The notes: generated from the sequence alone by a model not told the origin. 64,000 nt of DNA from Lachnospiraceae bacterium (GCA_902362715.1 CABIXN010000001.1:317735-381734); one strand, 5' to 3'; positions 8,668-18,542 are shown, counted from the first letter of the stretch. Made by a program: numbers and translations.

Positions 8668-9462
8668 ATGGAAAAGTTAAGTGTCGCTATCGCAGATGAT
8701 AACGAGAATATGGTACGTTTACTTTCAGATATTGTCAGAAATGATGAAGAATTACTAGTGATAGGAACTGCGAAAGATGGAGAAGAAGCATATGAAATGA
8801 TTCGAACGAAGGAACCGGATGTGGTATTGTTAGATATTGTCATGCCGAAACTCGACGGATTGGGTGTCATGGATAAAGTAAGAAATGACAAAAATTTGAA
8901 AAAACTTCCGAATTTCATCATGGTTAGTGCAATCGGGCAGGAAAAAATTACAGAAGATGCGTTCCGCAGAGGTGCAGATTACTATATCATGAAGCCTTTT
9001 GACAGAGATATTATTGTCAACAGGATTAAAATGGTGAAGAGAAATAATCAGAAAAGACCAAACGAGATCCGTTCCGTTGGAGCCTATGAAAATGTGAAAC
9101 AGTTTTCAAAAAGAAATCTGGAGAATGATGTAACAAATATTATTCATGAAATCGGAGTACCGGCACATATCAAAGGCTATCAGTACTTAAGAGAATCAAT
9201 TATCATGTCTGTAAATGATATTGATATGCTGAACTCTATTACAAAGATCTTGTATCCTACCATTGCGAAAAAATATCAGACTACGCCAAGCAGAGTAGAA
9301 CGGGCGATTCGTCATGCTATTGAAGTAGCATGGAGCAGAGGGAAAATGGATACAATTGATGAATTATTTGGTTATACCATACATAATGGAAAAGGAAAAC
9401 CTACAAATTCAGAGTTTATAGCTTTAATATCTGATAAAATCAGACTGGAATATGATTTATAG
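8668..9462 (+). CDS. spo0A: Spo0A, master regulator of sporulation
   Basis: Response regulator whose phosphorylated form starts sporulation. Seen: a receiver domain (1 to about 125) with acidic pair Asp10-Asp11, phospho-acceptor Asp56 in LLDIVMP and Lys in MKPF, a short linker, then the Spo0A C-terminal DNA-binding domain ending with [18 protein letters not shown]. The length, 264 aa, is usual. ATG 8668 is chosen (CGGAGG 5 bp upstream); a TTG at 8647 would place the ribosome site inside the protein. Clostridial Spo0A is usually phosphorylated by orphan kinases; none is present here. Confidence 0.98.
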   Translation: MEKLSVAIADDNENMVRLLSDIVRNDEELLVIGTAKDGEEAYEMIRTKEPDVVLLDIVMPKLDGLGVMDKVRNDKNLKKLPNFIMVSAIGQEKITEDAFRRGADYYIMKPFDRDIIVNRIKMVKRNNQKRPNEIRSVGAYENVKQFSKRNLENDVTNIIHEIGVPAHIKGYQYLRESIIMSVNDIDMLNSITKILYPTIAKKYQTTPSRVERAIRHAIEVAWSRGKMDTIDELFGYTIHNGKGKPTNSEFIALISDKIRLEYDL

Positions 9463-9580
9463 GTGGAAAACAGTAGTTTCCTGACGGGTAATCATGTATA
9501 ATGGGTCATATAAAAAGACAGTTGTTAATGACTTAAGCTTTTTATTTGACAGTACGTGGATGAGTCCCGGAGGAAAGCAG

Positions 9581-11206
9581 ATGAAAAACGTATTACTGGC
9601 AGCTTCTGAAGCTGTTCCATTTATAAAAACAGGGGGGCTTGCTGATGTGATCGGCTCGCTGCCCAAATATTTCGATAAGAAAGAATATGATGTACGTGTG
9701 ATTTTACCGAAATATGCATGTATGGACAGGTCTCTTTTGCGAGGATTAAAAAAATCAGCGGAGACAGAGGTCTGTTTGAATTGGAGAAAGCAATATGCCG
9801 GGGTGTATCAGGGAGAGGCAGACGGGATTATTTATTATTTTATTGATAATGAATATTATTTTTCAGGCCCGGCTCCGTATGATCAAATCTATCTGGATGC
9901 AGAGAAGTTCGCATATTTTTCAAAAGCGGTTCTTACTGTATTGCCCCTGCTTGATTTTTGCCCGGACATTATTCACTGCAATGACTGGCAGACCGGTTTG
10001 ATTCCTGTGTTTTTAAAAACACAGTTTCAGGCAGACAGTTTTTACCGGCATATAAAAACAATATTTACAATTCACAACATGCGGTACCAGGGAAGATGGT
10101 ATATGGATGCATATCGGGATATTACCGGCCTTCCGGATTCCTGTTTTACCATGGACACAATGGAATGTTATGGTCAGGCGAATCCTTTTAAAGGCGGGAT
10201 TGTAGAATCCGATATCATTACAACTGTCAGTGAAAGTTATGCCAAGGAAATTCAGGAGCGTGACGGCGGAGAAGGCCTAGATGGTCTGATGCGGGCGCGC
10301 GGCTGTCGGCTGTTTGGAATTATAAATGGTCTGGACTATTCAGTATATAATCCTGAGACAGATCCATTGATAGCGGCGAATTTTGGTGTTGGAAACTGGC
10401 AGGACCAAAAAAAACTGAATAAGAAAGCGCTGCAGGAACAGATGGAACTTGGAGTCCGGGATGATGTTTTTTTAATCGGAATGGTCTCCAGAATGACAGA
10501 TCAAAAGGGTTTTGATCTTGTAGCGCAGAAAATAGAAGAGATTATGAAATTGCAGGATGTACAGCTTGTCCTGCAGGGGAGCGGAGAAGAAAAATACGAA
10601 TCAATGCTTGTGAGTTTTTCCAAGAAGTATCAACACCGCATGGCGGTGAGAATCGGATATTCAGAGGAGCTGGCACATCGTATTTATGCATCAGCAGACA
10701 CTTTTTTAATGCCTTCTATGTTTGAACCATGCGGTTTAAGCCAGTTAATAAGCCTAAGATACGGAACCGTTCCAATTGTGCGGGAGACCGGAGGGTTAAA
10801 GGATACTATCAAGCCATATCAAGAAGGTAATCAAACAGGGACAGGTTTTTCTTTTACCGCGTACCATGCAGATGATATGATGTCTGTGATTCGCTGTGCC
10901 TACCATGTATACAGGAATCATAGAGAACAGTGGAATGATGTTGTGTTGAGGGGAATGCAGCAGGATTATTCCTGGATAAAGTCAGCTGAAAAATATGCGG
11001 AATTATATGATATGTTAGTTCAAATAAAAAGTACAGAAATTGAACAGGAGAAGGTGCGGCAGGAAGCGGAAAAGGCTGCGGTTCTGCTGCGGAAAAAAGT
11101 AGATGAGACATTGTCTCAGAAGTCTATGGGAAAAAAGGTAGAGGATTCGAAACCAAAGAAAACAGCAGGAAAAAATAAAAGATCAACTAGTAAAAAGCGA
11201 AAGTAA
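9581..11206 (+). CDS. glgA: Glycogen synthase GlgA
   Basis: ADP-glucose-dependent alpha-1,4-glucan synthase (GT5) that elongates glycogen. Seen: KTGGLADVIGSLP at the N-terminus (ADP-glucose binding), HCNDWQTGLIP, and FEPCGLSQLISLRYGTVPIVRETGGLKDT-like C-terminal motifs (split here by normal residues). The catalytic part is of normal length (about 480 aa), followed by a roughly 60-aa Lys/Glu-rich tail that the core enzyme does not need. ATG 9581 is chosen because CCGGAGG lies 7 bp upstream; an upstream ATG at 9494 lacks a site. No glgB/C/D/P neighbours are present. Glycogen stores often accompany sporulation, but a link to spo0A is only positional. Confidence 0.95.
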   Translation: MKNVLLAASEAVPFIKTGGLADVIGSLPKYFDKKEYDVRVILPKYACMDRSLLRGLKKSAETEVCLNWRKQYAGVYQGEADGIIYYFIDNEYYFSGPAPYDQIYLDAEKFAYFSKAVLTVLPLLDFCPDIIHCNDWQTGLIPVFLKTQFQADSFYRHIKTIFTIHNMRYQGRWYMDAYRDITGLPDSCFTMDTMECYGQANPFKGGIVESDIITTVSESYAKEIQERDGGEGLDGLMRARGCRLFGIINGLDYSVYNPETDPLIAANFGVGNWQDQKKLNKKALQEQMELGVRDDVFLIGMVSRMTDQKGFDLVAQKIEEIMKLQDVQLVLQGSGEEKYESMLVSFSKKYQHRMAVRIGYSEELAHRIYASADTFLMPSMFEPCGLSQLISLRYGTVPIVRETGGLKDTIKPYQEGNQTGTGFSFTAYHADDMMSVIRCAYHVYRNHREQWNDVVLRGMQQDYSWIKSAEKYAELYDMLVQIKSTEIEQEKVRQEAEKAAVLLRKKVDETLSQKSMGKKVEDSKPKKTAGKNKRSTSKKRK

Positions 11207-11309
11207 ATGAATGGCAGGTTGCAGGGATATCCAAAGACAGGATCAGAGCAGTCTGCCTTTATTTTTTGCTGATTTCATATAGCGAGACTTGAATTCCAGT
11301 TTGTGATTG

Positions 11310-12224
11310 TCACATGGAAATACGATCCTCTTCTCTGGAATAGTAATAGGCGTGGTCTGAAAGAACATCCTCGGGATTTACTTCTGAATGGTTGATAGAA
11401 CTGACCATTTCGGAGAGTTCAAAAAGTGAATACCTGTTGGCAGTAGGAACGAGTATCACTTCGTGAATACTGCTGGGAAGAATATAGAAGTCCATATCTG
11501 TTTTTTGTGAAAAATGTTTTAGCAGATTCTGATAAAGAATGCAGGCAGCTCCGTATTGACGGTTCTGACTGCTTAAAACATACATGGGATACTGTTCATC
11601 AGAGGCACAGGGGGTGGCTGTCAGACAAAATTCCTGATGGGGAATTTCTGAAACATCGGAATTACGTAAAATGGAATGCAGATCTAGAAGTTCATATCCA
11701 AGAAGATCAGGTGTATTTGTTTTGGCAATAGAGTAGAGATCTGTCAGGGAAAGGTTCCACATACTCAGATGCTGATTGTGAATGAGAATAGAAGCATTTT
11801 GCTCTGAGGAAGAAGGGAGCAGACAGTAAAATACGATTGCCAGATCTAGAAAACGAATATAGGGAATATCATCCAGCAGACTTAAATTTTTTTCAAAATT
11901 AATTAATTTATAGGCAATGTGGCTTTGGATTTGTTCTAGATCAGTAAAGAACTGAATATCAACAGATGATTCCGGATGGTGCTTTTGATAGTAATTTATA
12001 ATTTCTGTGCAGATATTTTCAAAAGGGATTCCCTGTTTAAGTTTTTGAAAGTAGTAATTTAAATAAATGGTAGGGGCGATATTAGTTTCTTCCGGCATGA
12101 TGATTAATCCATCCAGCCGGATACCATTGTTTTTTATAATTGACTGAATAAAGATATGATAGGTACTGCCAAGCTGATACCGGATATATTCTATAATAGA
12201 ATTTTTAAAAGATTGATAATTCAT
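11310..12224 (-). CDS. DUF5688 family protein
   Basis: A 304-aa soluble protein of a family common in Lachnospiraceae, often in several copies, with unknown function. Seen: the family's C-terminal signature, with PMYVLSSQNRQYGAACILY, DFYILPSSIHEVILVP and VLSDHAYYYSREEDRI, plus an N-terminal helical part. There is no signal peptide or membrane span. Start ATG at 12224 follows AAGGAGGA. It converges with glgA and diverges from the surface-protein operon at 12523. Confidence 0.8.
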   Translation of the reverse strand: MNYQSFKNSIIEYIRYQLGSTYHIFIQSIIKNNGIRLDGLIIMPEETNIAPTIYLNYYFQKLKQGIPFENICTEIINYYQKHHPESSVDIQFFTDLEQIQSHIAYKLINFEKNLSLLDDIPYIRFLDLAIVFYCLLPSSSEQNASILIHNQHLSMWNLSLTDLYSIAKTNTPDLLGYELLDLHSILRNSDVSEIPHQEFCLTATPCASDEQYPMYVLSSQNRQYGAACILYQNLLKHFSQKTDMDFYILPSSIHEVILVPTANRYSLFELSEMVSSINHSEVNPEDVLSDHAYYYSREEDRISM

Positions 12225-12377
12225 TGTTCCTCCTTCTCAGGAAAGGAATAGTGTGGACGAAAATGATAGTTAAACTGTAGCATGAAATTTTTATGGCAGC
12301 AAGTAGTTTACAGAAATATATATGTACAAAAATAGTTTAATTTTTTTGTGTATTATAACTAAAAATAAAAAATGTAG

Positions 12378-12405
12378 TTGAAAAAATATTTTGCTGTGAT
12401 ATACT
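12378..12405 (+). promoter_or_regulatory. Promoter of the SipW-type surface operon
   Basis: TTGAAA, 16 bp, TATACT with an extended -10 TG. It predicts a 5' leader of about 110 nt, AT-rich with no recognised riboswitch. Confidence 0.65.
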
Positions 12406-12522
12406 TGTCGTACATACACGGACTGAGAGGTCATCTTACAATTTTTATCCTGTACAATTCTGTACGTTATTTCCAAAAAACAAAAAATTTAATTTGAATC
12501 AAAAAGGAGAACAGATATTTAT

Positions 12523-13296
12523 ATGGCATTTCGTAAAGCTTTAAAAAAGAACAAAAAGTCACTGAGATTTTTGGCAGTTCTGTTTTGTGCCGTTAGTGCA
12601 GCGGGTCTTGCCGGTGGAACTATGGCTTATCTGACGGATCATAAAGAGACTGTTAACACATTTACAGTAGGGAAAGTATCTATTGAAGGAGAGGAACCCG
12701 GGTGGGACCCGGACGGGAACGATGATCCGGGTGGAATTGCAGAAGATATAGTGCCGACACAATCCTGGAGGAAAGATCCCCAGATCAGAAATGTCGGGAA
12801 AAATGACGCCTATGTGTATATGGAAGTGTCGGTTCCTATGGCAGATGTTATTTATACGGATGCATCAGGAAAAAGGGCCAATGATGGAAAACTATCTCAT
12901 ATTGAATTGTTTGAGTTTGATGGTGAAGAGAAAGTTGTTCAGACATTAACAGATGGGATTGGTATCAGTGAACAGAATGATTCGTGGACACTTCTTTACA
13001 AAAAAGAAATAAATAACTGCATGGTCTATACGTTTTGTTTTAATAAAATTTTAAAACCGGAGGAAACTTCGGAACCGCTGTTTCACAAGATTACATTTGC
13101 TAATGTGGTAGAAGGGCAGCTGGATGAAGAAAAGCTGGATGTTAAGGTAGGGTATTATGCAATACAGACCTTAAATACCGGAGGGGATTCTGAGAGTGTT
13201 ACAGAGCAGGCTAAAAATGCCTATGACAAATATATTATTCAGAATCTTGGTCAGGAAGGAACGGTGGTAAATACAAATGGAAAAGAAGAAAAATAG
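12523..13296 (+). CDS. SipW-type exported protein, TasA/camelysin-like (1)
   Basis: Secreted subunit of the TasA/camelysin type; such proteins form surface or matrix fibres after cleavage by the ER-type signal peptidase SipW. Seen: a Lys-rich N-terminus, a hydrophobic stretch (about residues 15-35) and the typical GTMAYLTDHKETVNTFTVGKV junction, then a beta-rich domain. A Gly/Asp/Pro-rich segment follows at about residues 55-70. There is no C-terminal anchor. The start has AAAGGAGA upstream. It is the first gene of a four-gene operon, with sipW converging at 17894. Fibre formation is inferred from the family. Confidence 0.8.
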   Translation: MAFRKALKKNKKSLRFLAVLFCAVSAAGLAGGTMAYLTDHKETVNTFTVGKVSIEGEEPGWDPDGNDDPGGIAEDIVPTQSWRKDPQIRNVGKNDAYVYMEVSVPMADVIYTDASGKRANDGKLSHIELFEFDGEEKVVQTLTDGIGISEQNDSWTLLYKKEINNCMVYTFCFNKILKPEETSEPLFHKITFANVVEGQLDEEKLDVKVGYYAIQTLNTGGDSESVTEQAKNAYDKYIIQNLGQEGTVVNTNGKEEK

Positions 13297-13339
13297 AAAA
13301 ACGGAAAAAAGGAGGCAGGCAGACCGCTGCTGTATATGA

Positions 13340-13921
13340 ATGAAAAGATATAAAAGGAAATTAACCGTGATTTTTTCTTTGTTTTTTTCTATTGCTGCTA
13401 TTTGGGGGATTTTTTCCGGGACACAGGCCTTTTTAAGTGATCAAGGGGAACCTTCTGTAAATCAGTTTATGATTGGAAAGCTGGATACATCTGTAACAGA
13501 AGAATTTTATCCGGAAGATTTTGAGAAAGAGGAAGAGAAAATTATCAGCAAAAAGGCATGTGTTACAAACAACGGCATCGTTGATTCCTATGTCCGTCTG
13601 TCTGTGACATTCAGCAGCAGTGACTGGAATGCAGAGCTTTTGAATCTGGATACAGATGACTGGATTTATGATATGAAAGACGACTGTTATTATTACAGGA
13701 AAATGCTTTCACCGGGAGAATCCACTACAGATCTTTTTGATGGTATTAAGATACCCAAAGAAAAAGATACCGGTTCTCTGACGGAAACAGAATCCTTCCA
13801 GGTATATGTTTCGGAGGAGTCTGTACAGGCAGTACATGGTAATCGGGTGTTTCGTGATTATAAAGAAGCGTGGAATTATTATACAGAGCAGAGACAGGGG
13901 GATATAAGTGAAGAGAAATAA
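13340..13921 (+). CDS. SipW-type exported protein (2)
   Basis: A 193-aa protein with a SipW-type signal: basic N-terminus, hydrophobic core (about residues 8-30), then GTQAFLSDQGEPSVNQFMIGKL, matching the same junction as the gene before it. The remainder is a small beta-rich domain with an acidic tail. The good ribosome site (AGGAGG) lies 25 nt upstream of ATG 13340; the bases between can form a small GCAG/CTGC hairpin that would shorten the distance. It overlaps the next gene by 14 bp. Likely a minor subunit or partner of protein 1; the exact role is unknown. Confidence 0.7.
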   Translation: MKRYKRKLTVIFSLFFSIAAIWGIFSGTQAFLSDQGEPSVNQFMIGKLDTSVTEEFYPEDFEKEEEKIISKKACVTNNGIVDSYVRLSVTFSSSDWNAELLNLDTDDWIYDMKDDCYYYRKMLSPGESTTDLFDGIKIPKEKDTGSLTETESFQVYVSEESVQAVHGNRVFRDYKEAWNYYTEQRQGDISEEK

Positions 13922-15107
13922 GTATATAATTTTGCCTGTGTTTCTGGCAGCTGCGGCAGTTGTTTGTACGATTCAGGGGGTTTTTGCTATGCGGTCTTTT
14001 GTCACTGCGGTCACAAATCATGCACAAGTAGGGAATGTTCGGATTGGACTCAAAGAATATGCTGTCAATGATGACGGGGAAAAAGAGGAATTTACTGATT
14101 ATCAGATTATTGTTCCCGGGCAGACAGTGTCTAAAATTCCCACGATTACAAACCAGAATGAACCGGTTTACATCAGGGCAAAAGTTTCTTTTGAAAATGT
14201 CAGCGCCAGGACGGAAAAGCCGGAACAGATTTTCCTGGCAGACGAAAATTGCCTGAAAGGGATCAGTGACCAATGGTTAAAAATCGGTGATTATTATTAT
14301 TACAAAGAGATTCTTAACACGGGAGAATGTGTAGAATTATTTCGGGAGGTTGCTTTTCCAGAATATTTTACAGAAGAAAGTTCAGATCAGAACACATGTA
14401 TTCTGATTCAGGCGGATGCAATCCAGGCAGATAATTTTATACCGGATTTTGATTCACAGAAGCCCTGGAGGGATGAAAAAATTCTGGAAAGTATAAAAGA
14501 GAGCAATGGAAAGGCTGTATCCAGACAAAGCGAGTATCAGAATCTGTCAGTTACTTTTAATGGAGCAGCGTCAGAACTGCTTTCTGCGCCGGATGATTTT
14601 TTCATAAATCTAAAGAATCTGATGCCTGGGGATAAGCTAAAGGATCAGATTTATCTGAATAATGAATCCGAAAAAAATGTAAGTATCTTGTTTTCTGTAA
14701 AAAATCCGGAAAGCTTATCAGATATTCAGAAAAAACTAATGGAAGAAATCCAGCTTACAATTTCCTGTGACAAAGAGAGATTATTTCATGGAGAACTGTC
14801 TTCTGAAATACTGGAAAAAGGAATGGAGCTTGGAACATTTAAAGGTAAAACAAATGCGGGACTGGATTTTAAGCTGACAGTTCCAGAAGAGCTGGATAAT
14901 ACATATGCACTGGAAACCTGTGAAACTCAGTGGATATTCACTGCACAATATCATGATGACCAGAGTGCTGTCATACAGGTTCCGAAAACATCAGATTTTC
15001 TATGGAAGAGTATGTTATGCTTTGGGGGTGCAGGCATTTTAGGTGCTGGTGTAGGATATCTTTCTGGCAGGCTGAAGAAGGAGGGATTTCTTGAGAAAAA
15101 GAGCTGA
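13908..15107 (+). CDS. SipW-type surface protein with C-terminal anchor (3)
   Basis: A 399-aa protein. Seen: an N-terminal signal (about residues 5-27), a TasA-type start of the mature part (VTNHAQVGNVRIGLKEY), a second beta-domain (about residues 205-330), then VPKTSDF followed by a hydrophobic segment and a basic tail (RLKKEG). The last three are arranged like a sortase sorting signal, although VPKTS departs from LPxTG. It may be the wall-anchored base of a fibre. GTG 13908 start; translation is coupled by overlap on both sides. Confidence 0.7.
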   Translation: MKRNKYIILPVFLAAAAVVCTIQGVFAMRSFVTAVTNHAQVGNVRIGLKEYAVNDDGEKEEFTDYQIIVPGQTVSKIPTITNQNEPVYIRAKVSFENVSARTEKPEQIFLADENCLKGISDQWLKIGDYYYYKEILNTGECVELFREVAFPEYFTEESSDQNTCILIQADAIQADNFIPDFDSQKPWRDEKILESIKESNGKAVSRQSEYQNLSVTFNGAASELLSAPDDFFINLKNLMPGDKLKDQIYLNNESEKNVSILFSVKNPESLSDIQKKLMEEIQLTISCDKERLFHGELSSEILEKGMELGTFKGKTNAGLDFKLTVPEELDNTYALETCETQWIFTAQYHDDQSAVIQVPKTSDFLWKSMLCFGGAGILGAGVGYLSGRLKKEGFLEKKS

Positions 15108-17733
15108 TTTAACACAGAAGTCCGTTGCTGCTGTATGTATCGCGGTTATACTCTGTATGGTGTTTTTGTTATTGCCTATGCCGGTAAATGCTGCAGACCA
15201 GTATGCATATAAAATGGACGGGGACAAATTGATTACGGTTGTAAATGATAAGTCCACCCTTTCCGGAACCTACTCCTTTACACCCAGAGTTAACAGTAAA
15301 ACTGTGGTGACAGCCCAAGGTACAGCTTTAAAAGGGGCCAATGATTCGCCTGCAATGTCTAATTGTTCCAAAACAGATATTTTATCAAAGCCGTGCTTTA
15401 TTTTTGCCGGAACATCAGAAGAAGATTTTTCAGACTGCTGGATTAAATATGCAAATGTGGGAACCTGGTATGATAATTCAGACAATCCTCATATTGTGGA
15501 TATTAAAGTAACGGTAAATAGTGTTTCTTTTGCGAAAACCGATGACGGAAATAATTTCCCGTTTAGTTTTGCGGCTGAAAAAGGGTCTATTGGAATACTT
15601 ATGTCCAGGTATGGAAGAGTCAAGATGACACTGACTTTTTATGAGCATGGGACCAACAAAAAACTGAACTTGTCAGGGCATTTTAATATTGGAGATGTGG
15701 ATGTAAATCAGGGAGTTCTGATGTACAAAAACAATGTAAAGCAATACTATGTGTATGATGATTCGGACAGTAATTTGAAAGTGAATACCACTGGATATTC
15801 ATCCGGATATGTTTTTTATGCAGATACGGATACCAATTTTGCCAATGGCCTGAAAAAAGCTATGGTGATGGAGTCTTTTAGCGGTTCTGAAGTGAGTTTC
15901 TATTATTATGGGAAATACCGTCCCGGTACTAATGGAACGGCCAAGTCTATCAAAGGAGCATTTCAGGAAATCTATGGAAATGTAACCAACAGCAAATGGC
16001 AGCATTTTTATGATTTGTGTAAGAGTGCTTATGATGCAAAAGACTATACCGGATATAATTATCAGGATTCAAATTCGAAATATGATGGCGGTATGTTTAT
16101 GAACACATTTTTTGAATTAAGTGCAGATGCACCTATGGCGCAGAATATGCCGGATCCCGTAAAAACAATAAGTGTAGAAGCTTCTGATTTTACAGAAAAT
16201 CATGTTTCTAGTGTCCAGGAAGATTTGAATGAAGCATTGCTGGGAAAAACAGATCATCTGTTTTATTACAATATTTACCAGTATGTGCCATATGAAAGCC
16301 TTGCAGAATTTCAGTATGATAAGCTGGAAATTACAGATACGTTGAGAGATTTTCTGAAAACAGATACCGGGCAGTGCAGTGTATACAACGAAAACGGAAC
16401 GGATGTTACGAAATATTTTGATGTGTCTGTAAAAGGGAGTAAGGTTACTTTTCGGGCAAAAGCAGATTATCTGAAAAAGAACAGCTTTTATGGGCACAGT
16501 TATAAGTTTCGAATTAAATGTTGTGTGAAAGATCTGGATTCGCTAAAGAACAGTCAGGAAAAACAAATGAGCAGTGAAACCGCATCTAACGGGATTGTGA
16601 CAGAGACTTATTCCTGGGAAAATACTGCACAGCGTCATATGGAGCGTTTTGGAAATGATTCTGATATGGAAACCAATCTTGTCATTGTAAAGGCAAAACA
16701 TAAGATTGTGGACTCAACGGTAATATTGCAAAAAGTGTCTGAAAAAGTTTTTTCGGAAACGGAGGAAGTTAAAATAGGTCAGGTAAAGTTTCATATTTGG
16801 AGAGAGGATCAAACCTTTGATCAGATATTAGAAACTGATGACAGTGGTAAAATTACACTGACAGATTTAAAACCGGGCAGATATTTTTATCAGGAAACCG
16901 GTGCGCCGTCAGGATATATAAAGGATGACACTGTCAGGGAGTTTCTGGTGGATGATGAAGGTCTGATTCAGGGAAAAGTGAAGGAAACCTTTCAGGTTAA
17001 AAATTCCCCTATCCAAATACAGATCAGGAAACTGGATGCTGTTACAGGACAGCCCCTGGCCGGAGCACATTTAAAGCTGGTGGACAGCTCCGATAAAACT
17101 TATCTGACATTTGTCAGCAAGGATACGCCAAAACAGATTGCCCGGATTCCGGCAGGAACCTATACGCTGATAGAAACAAAAGCGCCCAAAGGTTATGCGC
17201 TGGCTGATCCGGTAACAGTGAAAATCGAAGAGAAACCGGAAATCCAGACTTTTGAAATGAAGGATGTTCCGTATGGCAGTCTTACTGTTGTAAAAAAACT
17301 GAAGTTTTCGGAAATTACCTTTGCACACGGAAATCCTATCTTCCGGTTTACTGTCAGCGGAAAGGATCTGGCCGGAAAATCTCATGAATATGGTACGGTG
17401 CTGGAGTTTACAGATGAATTGAAGCCGGATGGCAGCGGGTTTGTAACAGTATCTCATACATTTTTCAATATACCTGCCGGTACCGCTTATCAGGTAGAAG
17501 AAAATTTTTCTCTGCGTTACCGTCTGGAGAATGTCAGCAGTTTGTATAATAATGTTACCATACAGAAGATAAAAGAGGGTGCGTATGGAGACAAACCATC
17601 AGAGCTTTTTAAGACTACTGTAAATTTACAGCAGAAACTAAAAGGAACATCTGTCACGTTTGAAAATGTAAAATGTATCTGGGATGATTATACCCACACA
17701 GATATGATTAATAATTCAATAACTGTAAAATAG
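15091..17733 (+). CDS. SpaA/CnaB-type surface protein, no anchor
   Basis: An 880-aa secreted protein. Seen: a signal peptide (about residues 10-35, ending VNA), a large unassigned N-terminal domain, an isopeptide-forming D2-like domain (ITDTLRDFL onward, about residues 410-485), two SpaA/CnaB modules each ending in the typical ETGAPSGYI (near 605) and ETKAPKGYA (near 697), and a last CnaB-like domain. There is no LPxTG or membrane tail, so it must be held non-covalently or joined through another subunit. TTG 15091 is chosen (AGGAGG 7 bp upstream). It is the last gene of the operon and resembles a pilus or fibre tip protein; this is inference. Confidence 0.75.
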   Translation: MRKRADLTQKSVAAVCIAVILCMVFLLLPMPVNAADQYAYKMDGDKLITVVNDKSTLSGTYSFTPRVNSKTVVTAQGTALKGANDSPAMSNCSKTDILSKPCFIFAGTSEEDFSDCWIKYANVGTWYDNSDNPHIVDIKVTVNSVSFAKTDDGNNFPFSFAAEKGSIGILMSRYGRVKMTLTFYEHGTNKKLNLSGHFNIGDVDVNQGVLMYKNNVKQYYVYDDSDSNLKVNTTGYSSGYVFYADTDTNFANGLKKAMVMESFSGSEVSFYYYGKYRPGTNGTAKSIKGAFQEIYGNVTNSKWQHFYDLCKSAYDAKDYTGYNYQDSNSKYDGGMFMNTFFELSADAPMAQNMPDPVKTISVEASDFTENHVSSVQEDLNEALLGKTDHLFYYNIYQYVPYESLAEFQYDKLEITDTLRDFLKTDTGQCSVYNENGTDVTKYFDVSVKGSKVTFRAKADYLKKNSFYGHSYKFRIKCCVKDLDSLKNSQEKQMSSETASNGIVTETYSWENTAQRHMERFGNDSDMETNLVIVKAKHKIVDSTVILQKVSEKVFSETEEVKIGQVKFHIWREDQTFDQILETDDSGKITLTDLKPGRYFYQETGAPSGYIKDDTVREFLVDDEGLIQGKVKETFQVKNSPIQIQIRKLDAVTGQPLAGAHLKLVDSSDKTYLTFVSKDTPKQIARIPAGTYTLIETKAPKGYALADPVTVKIEEKPEIQTFEMKDVPYGSLTVVKKLKFSEITFAHGNPIFRFTVSGKDLAGKSHEYGTVLEFTDELKPDGSGFVTVSHTFFNIPAGTAYQVEENFSLRYRLENVSSLYNNVTIQKIKEGAYGDKPSELFKTTVNLQQKLKGTSVTFENVKCIWDDYTHTDMINNSITVK

Positions 17734-17750
17734 AGACAAAATATTTTAAG

Positions 17751-17817
17751 CTGTCCCGCAAAAGATGAAAGATTACCCGGACCAGATATCTGGTATTTGG
17801 ATTGTTTTGCGGGACAG
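17751..17817. terminator. Large inverted repeat between converging genes
   Basis: CTGTCCCGCAAAA and TTTTGCGGGACAG pair perfectly over 13 bp around a 41-nt loop that itself holds CCAGATATCTGG. It sits between the SpaA gene and sipW and probably stops transcription from both sides, though the T-runs are weak. Confidence 0.6.
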
Positions 17818-17893
17818 AAATGATATCGTGGCTGCTTTAAAGTTCAGTTCACGAATGATGTATTTACAAGTATTTTTCTTGTAAGCAGAAGAT

Positions 17894-18298
17894 TTATTTG
17901 AATGTAAGGATTTCTGAAATCATCTGAAAAAGATATCCCAGATAAGGAATGTGGAATACTGCTTTTCCAATAATCATATTCCGGTTTACAGGAAAAAAAT
18001 CCTGAGCTTCGTTTGCATCCCCTTTGGTGATAAAAGAATCTTTTGATGTAATAGACAAAATCCTGTGTGTAACACGGGTATCTGAGAGCTGGTAACATAT
18101 AATGTCACCAATTTGAAAATTGTCTGCATTTGTATTTACAATCACCATGCTTCCGGTTTTTATCTCAGGTTCCATGGAACCTGATAAAACATAATAGGAT
18201 TTGAAACCGCTAAGATGCAGTAACAGCAGAAACAGAAGAAATCCTGTAACAGAAAAAAGAAAAAATTTTCCGGTAAATTTAAGTAGTTTTGTAACCAT
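17894..18298 (-). CDS. sipW: SipW-like signal peptidase I (ER type)
   Basis: Membrane protease that removes signal peptides from TasA-type proteins. Seen: an N-terminal span (about residues 10-30), Ser41 in VLSGSMEPEI, and His78 in VTHRI, where bacterial-type enzymes have Lys: the Ser/His pair of ER-type signal peptidases. KGDANEAQD (about residues 92-100) and a C-terminal hydrophobic segment follow. The length is 134 aa. Start ATG at 18298 is preceded by AGGAGT. It converges with the operon holding its three predicted substrates, whereas in Bacillus sipW is co-transcribed with tasA. Confidence 0.85.
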   Translation of the reverse strand: MVTKLLKFTGKFFLFSVTGFLLFLLLLHLSGFKSYYVLSGSMEPEIKTGSMVIVNTNADNFQIGDIICYQLSDTRVTHRILSITSKDSFITKGDANEAQDFFPVNRNMIIGKAVFHIPYLGYLFQMISEILTFK

Positions 18299-18512
18299 AA
18301 TACTCCTGAATGGGAGTCCGGGAATGTGTAATAGAATTATGAAGACTTGATAAAGAAAAATTTTACATTAAAAATATAACATACCTCATAAAAAAGAAAA
18401 ATAGTAAAATTGCAGTTTTTACTGCATTAGGTTTATCGTACATTTCAAAGAAGTAGTTTGTTGGCAGTCATAATAGAGGACTTTATCGTTTGCTGTTCTT
18501 ATAAACTTCGGA

Positions 18513-18542
18513 TTGAATGTCTATAAAAGATTTAAGTATACT
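18513..18542 (+). promoter_or_regulatory. Candidate promoter of the adhesin leader
   Basis: TTGAAT, 18 bp, TATACT. No promoter fits between the second terminator and the adhesin gene, so transcription of the adhesin probably starts here or nearby and must pass two hairpins. Confidence 0.5.

Noticed and set aside
9546..9580. TTGACA at 9546-9551 as glgA promoter
   Set aside because: The bases 17 bp downstream are the ribosome site (GGAGG), with no -10. Not a promoter at that place.
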